64,000 nucleotides of DNA from Rhizophagus irregularis. Lineage: Eukaryota; Glomeromycota; Glomeromycetes; Glomerales; Glomeraceae. Shown piece after piece: positions 33,367 through 45,506 of the stretch; the first letter of the stretch is position 1, and each line of letters starts with the position of its first letter. Location: the NCBI RefSeq assembly GCF_026210795.1, contig NC_089438.1, positions 3,617,501 to 3,681,500 of the forward strand, given 5' to 3'. The notes under the pieces are model-generated. The model did not search any database, was not told the origin of the DNA, and worked only from the letters and a program-made list of their open reading frames with translations. A program made the position numbers and the translations under genes.

Positions 33367-34193
33367 AAATGAATTTCAATTTTTTTTTAAAAAAAAAACA
33401 GTAACGCGTTTTTTATTTATGAACAAATCAAAAGAAATAGTTACATAAAATTCAAAAACACCTAGAAAGAGCAGATAAGACCTACTTCCCTCTATAACTG
33501 AGTCAAATCTAGTCTAAAAAATAACTAAGACAAATCTAAAAATTAATATTTGCTAATTCTAAAATCTATCTATTGTGTAAACGCTACTACTTTATATATA
33601 TATTTTTTAAATTTTTTTTTTGATTTTTTAATATTATCCTATGTTTTCTCAATTTCTTAATTTTTCAAAAACTAAAACACTACGATATTGACCTTTAAAA
33701 TTTAAATTCACTCATAATTGTATAAAATCTAAAAAACAAAATAAAACAAAACAAAAATTGAAATTAAATATAAAGTATTAAGAAATAAAATCCCTAAATC
33801 AACGCTCTTGATAGAGATGTATCCAAAAATCGGCCGGAATTCTATATTCGACCGCGCTAATCTTCAACCAAATCTGAACGCAAATCCAAAGACCTTAAAC
33901 TTCTTAAAAATTATTCATTCATTAAGGACGAATTTGTTTATTTTAAGACTTAAGTTTATTCGCTATCGGAATCGTCTTCTCTTCGTCCCTGTGTTGTCAC
34001 AACACGTTTTTTGTTTTCGTTAAATTTGTCTTTTTCTTCACTCGTCGTCACTTCTTTTGAAATGTAATCTTCTTTATCCTTCATTTTGTCTAATCTCTCG
34101 CTAAATTTATTATTTAATTCATCAAGTTCTTCATGTTCTTCTTTACTTCTGGGAATCGTCGAAATGAATTTCAATTTTTTTAAAAAAAAAAAT
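33367..34193 (-). mobile_element. Probable 5'-truncated retrocopy between direct repeats
   Basis: A copy of AATGAATTTCAATTTTTTT followed by an A run stands at each end (about 33367-33402 and 34163-34193), forming a direct repeat of about 30 bp. On the minus strand the interior starts straight from the repeat in an open frame of about 70 codons, acidic and charged (KEEHEELDELNNKF, EEKDKFNENKKRVV, end GRREDDSDSE). About 600 bp of 3'-UTR-like sequence follows, closing with ATAAATAAAA near 33410. This looks like the 3' end of a processed transcript. There is no clear added poly(A) tail, so a simple duplication event remains possible. The source gene is not recognised. Confidence 0.45.
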
Positions 34194-34204
34194 TTGCAAA
34201 TCAA

Positions 34205-35279
34205 TTAATGTATAATGATCAGCTGACAAATTGATATTGTTCCACCATTCATACTGTATGTTACATAAGCATAATTTATTAAAAAGATTTACAACAAAAA
34301 AATATATATATATATTTTCGTTAAAAGCAACTTTAGAGTCATTTCCATTTGAAATTTAAAGAGTGAATTCAATGATCATAAAAATACCCATTGCAATATA
34401 AAACTTGTTTAAATTTTAAATTTAACAAAATCGAAAAATTAGTCAATCAAAAAATTCTGTAAAATCACGTGCTCATACCTATATCATGATGAATAAATTT
34501 TCCCAAAAATTCTGTTTCAATAAAATTTTATGAGAAAGTATTCCCTATGAGAATTATTATTTGAGCAGCAATAATTACTAATAGTTATGAAAATAGTATT
34601 TTGATGAGACTTTTTTTCTCGTTTAGGTAATGCACTTTTTGATTTACAATATGTCATTAAGATGTACGACTAACTTGAGTTATGCGTTATTCTCCTAATT
34701 TTTTTTTGTTTCCAAATTTATTTCTTAATAAAATATAAGCATGCCTGATATTCGTGAAGAATTATTTATGCTGCTATTAACAGAGAATTTGCTTTAATAG
34801 ATTATGGTATGTACAATAATGTGCACAACAAATATGAATTTCAAAAACAAACAATTCTTAATGTACTAGAAATGAAAAATCTGAAGCAATAAGAATATTG
34901 ATTAAGTTTATGAAGATAAAATTAGGCTTAATGAAGGGACAATTAGAATTGTGAAAATTGTAGCCAAGAACATTGTGTTCGAAGTTATTTAAAAACAAGT
35001 TTTCCAAATGAACATCTGGATTGATAATTTAATACAAGAATGTCAGATGAAAGCAATAAGCTCATATAAAACACCGGAATGAATTTCATATAATAATAAT
35101 TTTAATAAAATTGTTCTTTATTTTATTAATTAAAAACAAATAAAAGAAATAGAATATGAGAGCTATTAAATATAAATAAACATAATAGTTGTAGTATAAA
35201 TTTTTTGTGCTGTATAAAATCTCGGAAATTAAGCATCATCATATGAAAATAAATAATTTCTACAAAATTATTGTGTATA
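34205..35279. other. Noncoding spacer
   Basis: AT-rich. No open frame, repeat or RNA gene that I can support; it contains the 3' flank of the large minus-strand gene. Confidence 0.4.
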
Positions 35280-38200
35280 TTATACTTTCTTTAATAAAGA
35301 TGGTTTGTGTTTTCTTAAGCTTTCTGCTATTTCATTAAAATGGTCAATTAATTTAATCTCATTAATAGTATGAGTAAATTGACACTGTAGTACATCTGAT
35401 GAAGTATTTGTAAGATGATAAGATTGTGCAATATTTGCCATTTTTTTTAAAGAACCACTATTATTATCACTGCCAAATAATACCGTATAAAGGTATAATG
35501 GAGATCTGAAATTTCAAATATTTTTTAAATCAAAAAATAGGGTTATTAAAGAATTTCACTTAAAAAAAAGCCAATACCCTTTTGCTTTGTTTTGTTCACA
35601 AATAGCACGAAGTTGTTTCATTGGAGCACCACATTCTCCATCGGATAAGAATATAATGATATTTACTCTAAAAGAAAATTATGAAATAAATAAATTTATA
35701 TCGATAATTACATTTTAAATTATTCAAAAGGTCATACTTTGTGGGATCAAAGTGAGTTTCAATTAAAGATCCAGCTTTCTGAATTGCAAGATCGTAGCTT
35801 GTTCCACCATATGCATTTTGTTTAAGCATTATATCCAACAAAACTGTCAGATCAGTTAAATCTCGATTTTCAAATGGAATGATAACCTGTATTTATTTCA
35901 GTATCAGGTATCATAATTAGATAAATATGAGTTCAAATTCAAATATTAATACGAACCTTTGTGTTAAATAAGATTAATGAAATATTATCGCGCATAGCTA
36001 ATGACATTTGATTATGATTTGTTCTGACAGAATTTATGCGTGTTTCCACAAAATAGTATACCTACATTAATAGTAATTTTTTTTAATAAAAACTAAGATG
36101 GGATAATTAAATATTATTTAATATTACCGCCTGATAAACTGCACCAATTCTATTATCATGCTCTTTTATTAAGTCATTATAAATTGGATATCTTGAAATC
36201 GGTTTCTTATCTTGCGCTCTCATAGAATCTGAACGATCTAGAACAAAGATAATGTGAAAAGCAGCATTTGGATCTTCACAATTGAAATGATGTCCATCCA
36301 AGGATACATATCCATTATCACTTGGGGGTTTTAATTTTGGGTTGAGTAAAGTATGAAAAAGTTGTAATTCACAGAATGATTTGGTTGGAGGAACACTTGT
36401 AGATTCAGATTTATGATGCTTTTCGTCGGGACATTCATAATCACATTTTGTAAATTCTTGTTGTTCTTGAACAGAATAAGGATCTAATATTAAGGAAAAA
36501 TATCATATAGTTAAAATAATATAAGTTAATTGAAGTAGCGTATAGGAATTAAGTTGTATACGTTGTACCTTTGAAACCTGTTCGCTCCCAATAAAGTTTA
36601 TGAGAAATGAAATCTTTTGATCTATCAGGATTGGGTGAAACTTTTTCTAAAAAAATAAATAAAAAATGAATAAAGTAAAATAAAATTTGTTAAATACATA
36701 TTTTCATTTAGGAAATAAAAGAATTACCATTAATGTGTTGTATATTTTGATTTTCAATTTTGCAAATTTCTTCATTTTGGCAATAATCAATATGACGATG
36801 TCTACCTAACTCTTTACAAAACTAACACAGAGAAAGAAAAATTAAAAAAATTAAAAAAATAGGCAATTATAAATTTATACTTATATAATACTTACTAAAT
36901 TGCAAAGAACAAATGTTCCTTGATCACCAACTCTTAATTTATGTCTAACAATTAAATATTATAATTAAAATAAAGCATCGTATTTATAAGATTTTTCTTC
37001 GATGATTATTGTACAATACCCTAAATATTCAAATTCATTATCTTCTCCCGTGAATTCAGTTTGTGTCATATTTCCATGTCTTGTATCGTGGTCTTTTTGT
37101 TTGTGTTTATAAGATAATGTACACTATTTTTAAATAATTAATACAATAATTAACCAAAAAAAATAAATTATATTAATTAAATAAAATATTTTATTAATAC
37201 ATACATAATATTCGCACCGACACTTTGCATCACGATAATGGAAACCATTTTCATTGTGAGTGTGTTTTCCAGTATGCTTAAATTCATTCGGAGGAATCTT
37301 TTTATTACATTTTAATGTTTCACTTAATTGAATATACTATTATAAATAATTATATTTTCAAGAGTCAATATATTTTTATATTTTAATTTACATGCATTAA
37401 CTTATACAATCAATACCTTTGTACAGAAAAAGCATGAAAATTATCATCACTTTGACACCTTTCCTTGCAATTTGGAACTGGACATTGAATTGGACAACCT
37501 ATATTTTCACAACGATGCAAATCATGTTCTTCTTCATATGGTTTAATACATTTATTTGGGCAATGATAATTTCCTTTTGTGATATGTTTTGATAATGAAC
37601 AATCCTCTCCGCAATAATGATTACGTGATTGACATAAATGTTCATCGTCATTATGTCCAATTTTCTTAGAACAAACTTTTTGACAATTACGCTTATCAAT
37701 AAGGATACATGGTTCACCACATGAATGGCTTATTTTATCACAAACGTGCTTTCCTTCATGTCCAGCTTTGTGACTACATTCTGGGATTAAATTTCCGTTG
37801 TGAGCTTCAACAAAGTGACAAGGAAAATGACACTTATGATCGGTTAAACATTCATGATCCTCTTTGTGATTACGACTTTTGACACATTTCAAACTACATA
37901 GATGACATATTGATCCACACAAGGTCCATAGAAGTGTGAGTTTGCTTATTTCTTGCTCCATTACATACTTTCCATTAACAATATCACTATTATCTTGGTG
38001 GAATTTAGCAGTATTTTGCTCATACCAATCTCGAACACGTGATTTTCGCCGTTCAATAATACCCTCAAAGAACTTATTAAGGTTAGAAACCCATTTATTA
38101 TCATCAGATGATTCTCTTCGCGGTTGTACAATTTCCTCGAAATCACATCTTAATTTTTCAGAAAGTCGTTTAAAAGACGTGTGTTCATCATATAACAGAA

Positions 38201-40035
38201 TATCAGAATCGGGATACATTTTGGAAGAATTTTTGAAGTCTTTTAAGATATCACATAAGTCAATTATTGAATCATTAATTTGTTCTCCAGAATCATAATT
38301 CTATTGGAATAAATAAATTAGATAGATTAAAAATATATCCTTCTCATAAGACAACAAATAAAATTTAATTTACCATAAGACATTCAATGTTGGGATCTTT
38401 TTGTTCTAAACCATAAGATACAGCGATTGGAAATAATCTTTTTAACATTGCAACGCGGATTTGTATGAGGTTTTCGTTCAATGAACCCCAATCACATATC
38501 TAAGTTTCAGAATATGAAATTAATGAAAAAAATTCTCGAATTATACTTACCAATTACTCTTTGGTTAGTAACCAGATTAGGCATCAGTTAAGATATTGTA
38601 AAATAAGAAGGTATAATGTTTACAAACCTTCAATTTAGCCATAATTACTTTTGTGTTTTGCAAGAAAGTTTTAGCATTTTCATATTTTGTTTTTTGTTTA
38701 TCCAGACTTTTTTTAATTTTTGCCAGATTTTTAAACCATGCAATATCATTAAATACAGGCCAAGGTGTAATATTCATTCCACCTTTATACATTCTTGTAA
38801 TAAAATTATCTTCGCCTTCCTATAACATTAAATTAGTTTTTATAAAAAACAAAATTAAACAAATAGAATCATTTTATTTACCGCCTTAACTAATTGAGAA
38901 AGTTTTAATTGAAATTCTCTCTTAATATCATTTTCATCTACTTGAGGCACGTCTTTAATGATAATCCAAAGTCTCGCCTGAAAAATTCAATAATAATTAA
39001 TGTAGGCAATGTTTTTTTTCGTATTATGGTTAAACATTAATTTTCATGATTTACTTGAAATATCTCCGGATCTGACTCAAATAACTTTGCACCATCTTGA
39101 AATTTTTGGAACATTGTTGATACATCTCTATTTATGGTAAATTGATTCTTTTGAAATTAATTATACATATTAGTAAAACATTTTAAGCAAAAAGCAACAG
39201 TAATATAATATAAATAATATACAGTATATAGAAATTTACTTTAAAAAGAATAAGACTTGAGACAACCGTATTAAAGAGCATTAAAAACATATCTAAGAAT
39301 AGAACATGTTTATTAATCGACATAATTTATAATTTATAGTTAGATCATGATAAATAAAAAGGAAAATTAAAGCATAACATATATACCTTCTTGTGGAGTT
39401 CTCTCAAGAGATTTTAATCCTTCAAAGTCAAGCGCAACATAGATATATTCTCGTGTATTCACCATAAAATAAAGTTAATAGAATTTATCTTTAATGTAAT
39501 AAAAAATTTTAAGAATTACCTAATGACATCCACACGCCTTCAGTACAGCGCTAAAGACAAGTTAGTTAATCTGTTTCAGAATTAATCAAAAAATTTAAAA
39601 AGATATACTATATATATATCATACCATTGCTGATCCATCAAATGTAGTTCCAACAAGATGATTTAACATAAATGATTTCCCAAAAAAACTCTTCCTTCAA
39701 AAATTAAAAAACATAACAATTCCGCAGTAAAATTTTAATTTTATTTTACTCAGTTTTTTATTAAAATGGAAGATACAAGAAAAATACAAATAGCCGAAAA
39801 TAAGTTTCCTATGCTTATTATGGGTGATGAAAATAGGTTTTTAAAAACTACATATTTCCAATATATACAGTATTGTGAAAGTCTTAGTGCTTCATTTTTT
39901 AAGGGACGTTCAACAGAAGTTCAAAATAATATTTTAAAAGCAAATTTTGGATTAACAAATGAAGACATACTCAGTTGGGAGAATAGAGCCTCTCGTTACC
40001 AAATGACTCCTCAAAGTTTCTCATTTTTTTTACAT

Positions 40036-40315
40036 ACACTGGTAAAAAAATGATTTATCCTACATATATCTTACACATATTGGGTACTCAAAATGTAGAA
40101 AATCATACACAAATAATACACATATCATACACATATCGGGTACTAATATATATATCATACATATATCAGGTACCTGATAGGTATACTATATATATAAGTA
40201 CCCGATATGTGTATGATATGTGTATTATTTGTGTATGATTTTCTACATTTTGAGTACCCGATATATATAAGATATGTGTAGGATATGTGTAGGATAGACC
40301 ATTTTTTTACCAGTG
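40036..40315. mobile_element. Fold-back MITE nested in ORF1
   Basis: 280 bp, almost completely self-complementary. It begins CACTGGTAAAAAAATG and ends CATTTTTTTACCAGTG, and internal blocks (TCGGGTACT..., AATCATACACAAATAATACA) pair across a centre near 40175. The trinucleotide CAT flanks it on both sides (40033-40035 and 40316-40318). Removing the element and one CAT rejoins the ORF1 frame exactly (Leu-His | Val-Ala-Met). The transposon superfamily is uncertain. Confidence 0.75.
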
Positions 40316-40583
40316 CATGTTGCTATGTACTCTGCTTCTCATGGTTTTAACGCAGTATATAATGGGATACAACAGAGATATGCTGAAAGAAAGCAAATAA
40401 TGAATGTTGTGAGAAAACATGAGGATAAGTCTAAAAAAAGAAAGGCTAAAAAGAATAAAAAGAAAAACCACCAATCTGTTGATTCTGATTCTGATCCATT
40501 AACAAATGATGAATCAGATGATTATATGCAAAATACTGTTGATGATGATGATCAAATAGGTGATGATCAAGATGTTAATATAA

Positions 40584-40783
40584 CACAGGTCGAAATGCTA
40601 AAAATCGGCAAAAAAAATGGCGCGAAAAGCAGTGGCTATTCTTGGCTATTCTTGGCTATTCTTGGCTGTTTTTGGCTATTTACGAATTAACCTATACTAT
40701 TTGTAAATAGTTTATACAAATTTGCGAATAGTTTATGCGATTTGCGCCATTTTTTTTGCCTATTTTTGGTCATTTGACGTGTG
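40584..40783. mobile_element. PIF/Harbinger-like MITE nested in ORF1
   Basis: 200 bp with terminal inverted repeats of about 37 bp (left CACAGGTCGAAATG, inner GGCAAAAAAAATGGCGC; right end the imperfect complement). TAA lies on both sides (40581-40583 and 40784-40786). A 3-bp TAA/TTA duplication is typical of the PIF/Harbinger superfamily. Removing the element plus one TAA restores the ORF1 frame (Val-Asn-Ile | Asn-Arg-Leu-Ile). The interior has three tandem TTGGCTATTC units (40636-40670). Confidence 0.75.
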
Positions 40784-43700
40784 TAAATCGGTTGATTGCG
40801 GATGCCTCTGGATCTCAATCACATGTTGATCAACCTTTTGATATGGAAGTCACACCAGTAGAACCAGTATCTAATCTGGATATTACAATGCCTCAGCCGC
40901 AGCTATTACAACAACCAGATAATAATTTATCTAATTTGACAAAATCTTCGAATAAAAAAAAGAAGTCAAATAAAAATATAATTCAGCAAGTTATTACAGG
41001 TCATAAACCAGGTGATGATGGTACATCACAAGTCAGAGACATTTTGGTTTATAATATCCCAGTATCCTGGACGCCAGAAGAAATTCTGCAAAAGTTAACA
41101 TTTTGGGGGAATACTATCTCATTACAAATGAAACAACAAAAGAAATACCAAACAGTTCGTTTGAAGATAGAATTAAATTCTTTGCGTCTTACTCAGTTCG
41201 AAGGTAATGATAATCCTGTTTGGACTACGGATTTAGGGGGGATACCGGTTTGATGGTTTCCAGCAAGGTGGATACTCAAAGAAAGAAAACAACGTGAGAA
41301 GTTCCAAGCTACGATTCGAAAAATTCCAGAATTGATGACGATAGCAGCCTTATGGAAAGACCATTGCCCACATTCATTCCTTTTTGCGATTAAGGGTTTG
41401 AAAAGCTTTAAAATTATACAGACTGCAAAGGGGGATCATAAACTTATTAGTTATTTTGAAAAGTGGGTTGATATGCGTACAGCATTAGATAATCAATTTG
41501 ATTGGGAGCGATTGCACCTGTCTTGGAATCAACATGATTCTCCATTGCAATGAACAAGGTCATTTGGTAATAATACCAACAAGGACCGGCAACGAACTTC
41601 AGGAAGTCGACAGACTGATAAAAGTAAACAGAATTCTAAGAATTCTAAAAAGAAACCACAAGAGGCAAAATCTGAGAAGCATAAAAAGCAAAAGAAAGAT
41701 AAGTCCCATAAAACATCATGATCAAAGGTCTTAGTGGAAATTTTAGATGTTTTACGTAAATTAATTTAGGATATACTAGATTTTTTTAGGTTTTAGAATA
41801 ATTTTCTTTTTGTTTTATAGTGTGTTTTTTTTTTTAGAAAAATATTTTTGATCTAGTCACCAAAGGATGTACGAATACTGGTAGGGTGCTTATGCATGTG
41901 AAAGTATTTGGGCAGGCATGACGGTAGATAGTTCTTTTGAACATATATTCTTAAGTCACCATTACTTTTATTAGTTTTTATTCGATCTTGTATTTAAACT
42001 AGATTAGTTCAATTTTGTATATTTTTCTTTTATAATAAATATTGTCCTTTGTTAAAAAAAAAAAAAAAAAACATAAATGATTTCCCGCATGATTGTTCAC
42101 CCATACTCGAAACAACTTTTACTTTTTTGTAACCAAAATGCTTGAAAATTCCCTCATACCATCCAAATGATATGTTTTTTGCTATATTATCTACATGATG
42201 ACCATCTTCAATAAAATAATTTTCATCCGAAGATAATCCATCTTTAAGTGGTTGAAATAAATTATTTCTTGTTACAGCAATTTGCATAGGAATTAGACAA
42301 CAAATATTTTTCAAATTTCTTGTCGTATTCTTTAATATTATTATCATTAGTATCAAGAACTACTTTTAAACTAAGAGGACAATTTTGTTTAGGATCGATA
42401 CAGCTATCTATTGGATATTTTTCAAACATTAATTTATATGTATTAATAAAATCATTTAGGTTTGTTCTCTGAAGTGTAAGTGATTTTTTTCCGCGTGCAT
42501 TTCTGGAAATTAAATTGAGTTTTTTCAAGAGTAATTGTGACTAATAAAGAATTCAAGCATCCATTCTGTAAATCGAGTGAGATCAAATGGGTTTGTCGGT
42601 TATCGATACAGGAAATTTGAAGAAATTCCAAGGTTAAAATTTAATGGTAAATCAATAACTGAAAAAAAAAATATTATTATTAAATTTAACATAAAATTTT
42701 ATATTGCAAACCTTTACTAAAAGAATCTCCAAAATTTTCGAAAAAATAAACGTAAACACGATTAATTTCTTTAAAATCATTTTTATAACCGTGTTGTTCT
42801 TTATTACCAGTAAAAATAATTGGATTATCTTCATCAGGTTTATTTTTCAATTTTTCTTTCGTAAATGCCATAATACAAGAACCATCCGGAGAACTTAAAA
42901 CATTTACTAAATCTAAATTATACGGAAAATTACAAACTGCTGGTCGGAATTGCAGATTTACGAGTTTAAAAATACGTGCTTGTCCACTATTCTCAACAAA
43001 GCATAGTTCCTCAGTATCTTTGATGAATAGAAAATATTTAATGTTCGGTATTTTTTCATCATACCATTTTAATAATTGAATATTCGCATTACGTCCATGT
43101 AACCTTGAACGACTGTCGTCAAAAGAAAATACATTAAGCTATTTTTTTAAAAAAAAGAAAGAAGAAAGAAAAGAAAAGAAATGGAAATGATTTTTAAGCC
43201 ATAAAGTGCGATTAAAAAAAAATTAATAAAACTAGGGAAATTTTTAAAATACCTTAGCTTCTTTCGTATTATATATAGCGAGCAAGCCTTTTGGCTCATT
43301 AATTGCAATAAGAAAATTTTCATCTGCATTCAACGTCTTGATCGAACGAGAATTACTAGAATTAAAATCATGTGCTAATCGTTGCGCAGTATCAAAGAAT
43401 ATTTCAATTCTTAGCCTTTCTTTATTGTAAAGTACGAGAAGAAATTTACGACTGTCGAACTGAGATATTTTTCTGTAATTATAAAAATGATATTAGATAG
43501 TATTTCTCCTAAAAAACTTTATTAAGTTATAAAAATTATCAATTTTCTTACTTAAAATCATATTTTTGAGGATCAATGAGAAATGATGTGCCAGATTGAT
43601 TCCTAAGAGTTGGATATGGAATATAAGACTCATTTTCTTGAATCCGTAACTTATCGTCTTCTTTTAATGATACTTCATAAATAGTTATCTGCAGCTTATT

Positions 43701-45357
43701 TGGTTGTAACACTTCAATATTATATATCGCTTTAATGTCATAGTTTGGCGTGAAAAGTGATTCTATATTTCAGAATAAAAAGTTCTAACCCATCAAAAAG
43801 TTATTTGGATAAAATAAATAATAGACAAATGACTTACCCTTTACACTTAATACATTTAATACCATAGTACTGCAAATGAATAATATCGTAATTGTTAGTA
43901 AATAAGGAATAATTAAAAAAATATATATATATATTAAGATACTTGCCCATCTTTATTTATATTTTCTATTTCATCACATATCTTTTCAAACATATATTTC
44001 TCGGTTTCTTCCTTCTCTTTTTCAAATTCTCGTCTCAAATTATCTTCTAGTTGTTTATTATGCTGAGTATTTGGAAAAATTACTTGAAGTTTATTAGGAA
44101 TTCCTTTTTTCCATTCATGGTATTCTTTAATAAAAGTATTTATAATATTTTCTTTAATATTATCATGCCCTTCAAATAATTTAAAATTTACAAGTTCTCG
44201 AATAAATTCTACATCTGACTTGTCATTGGTCTTTTGTTTTGCCTTCTTGATGTCAGAATCACCGAATATCAAATGCTTTGCATCAGATACCCAGTTGAGT
44301 TTCGATTGTTGTGTTTTTTGTTTATATTTTTCAAGTAATTTCTTTGAGCTGATTTCATCATTAAACATATCTTGAAAGGTTTTTATTGCAGATTTTGTCA
44401 TTTCATCGTTATTTTCTGTTTCATTGATTTTTTCCAACATATTTTTAATAACGATACATGTTAAATTATATCTTTTTTTCATTTTTTTCCATTTTTTTGA
44501 ATCGATTTTAATTTTTTCTTCAATTTGATTTTCTATTCCGGAATATTTTACTTGGATTCTTTTAAGATCTACACAATTAAAGATGCACTAATCATTAATA
44601 GTTTTTAATGATTAATTTAATAATATGTTTTACCTTCATTGTTTATATTTATTTGGATTGGATTTTCCTGCACAATATATTTGCCAAAATAACTAGTATA
44701 AATAGTACGAAAAACATAATTAATTACAATGTAAATAATTTTTAAAAAAATATTAAACAATATATACAATATATGCACCTCTCAAAAGCACGTAGTTTTA
44801 TTGATGCCATTTGTTTAATGATTTCGATATCCTCAACTATAACATCATATTCTCGATTCTTTCTCGTATCATTTCGCTTTTTAGCAGCAGTTATTGCTTC
44901 TTGCAACGGATCTAAAAGATTTTCCATTTTTAATCCATATTTAATAAATAATCTTAATGCTTTCATATCCATTTTTTTACGATCAATACGTAAATAATGA
45001 TCTTTCAATTTATTTTTGAGATCGGTTGGAAATTCTTCTTTAAAAACGAATAAAGCGCTTGGCTCAAATGAATTTTTCTTTATCAGTCGTCGGGTGACAA
45101 ATGATTGATTTGTAGTAGATTCCACGACTAAATAAGATAGGTTTTCTCAAGTTTAATAATAAGATAATCCCAATTTAAGTCAATGAAAAAATTTTATAAT
45201 ACCAAACCTATTGGATGTAATGGGATATCATCTTTTATTTGATTATTAATTTCGGTCTTGATTTGATCAGACAAATTCACCTTTATATCATGAAAAATTA
45301 TTAAATAAATTATTGGCTTTTAATTTTTATCTAAATGAAATAAATAAAATAAAGAAA

Positions 45358-45506
45358 ATTGCTAAAGCTCACCAGCGGTGATGGTCACCATACCAGCATT
45401 ATGATGTACTTTTGGCCAGGATTAAAAATCTAATAAGAAAACACTGGCCGGCATTACATCATAAATTAATCACTGGTGACCGTCACTACTGGTGATATTT
45501 AGCAAT
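45358..45506. repeat. MITE-like inverted repeat inside an intron
   Basis: About 149 bp. The left arm ATTGCTAAAGCTCACCAG followed by CGGTGATGGTCACCA is matched by the right arm in reverse complement with about four mismatches. Shorter arms (TGATGTA, CTGGCC) pair further in. It lies in an intron of the large GTPase gene between the acidic linker exon and the next N-terminal exon, so it does not disturb coding sequence. Confidence 0.65.

Larger units (their letters stand above)
39766..41721 (+). pseudogene. LINE ORF1-like protein gene, interrupted
   Basis: Leaving out the two nested elements, the frame covers about 490 codons. It has an N-terminal region (MEDTRKIQIAENKFPMLIMG), a Lys-rich and then Asp-rich middle, and an RRM-like segment (VRDILVYNIPVSWTPEEIL, about 41032-41090). 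Further on come WFPARW, KIPELMTIAALWKDHCPHS and a basic C-terminus (KNSKKKPQEAKSEKHKKQ). Two in-frame TGA codons remain, at 41251-41253 (before WFPARW) and 41551-41553 (before TRSFGNN). Both could be single C-to-T changes of CGA Arg. An RNA-binding nucleoprotein role is inferred from the RRM-like motif, its position and the basic tail. I cannot name the clade. Confidence 0.65.
39682..42069 (+). mobile_element. LINE-like non-LTR element carrying only ORF1
   Basis: The direct repeat (A)ACATAAATGATTTCCC stands at 39665-39681 and 42070-42086. It is a 16-17 bp target duplication, taken from the host P-loop codons. The 3' end has AATAAA (about 42034) and an A(18) tail. The insert is on the plus strand, opposite to the host gene. 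It contains one long interrupted frame (39766-41721) but no endonuclease or reverse transcriptase, so it must have been mobilised in trans by a full LINE, or is a 5' ORF-only derivative. Two smaller DNA elements are nested inside it (40036-40315 and 40584-40783). Confidence 0.8.

Noticed and set aside
40050-40238. Open frame rich in Ile, Tyr and His inside the fold-back MITE
   Set aside because: Composed of the repeated TACACATATC-type words of the inverted repeat; not protein-coding.
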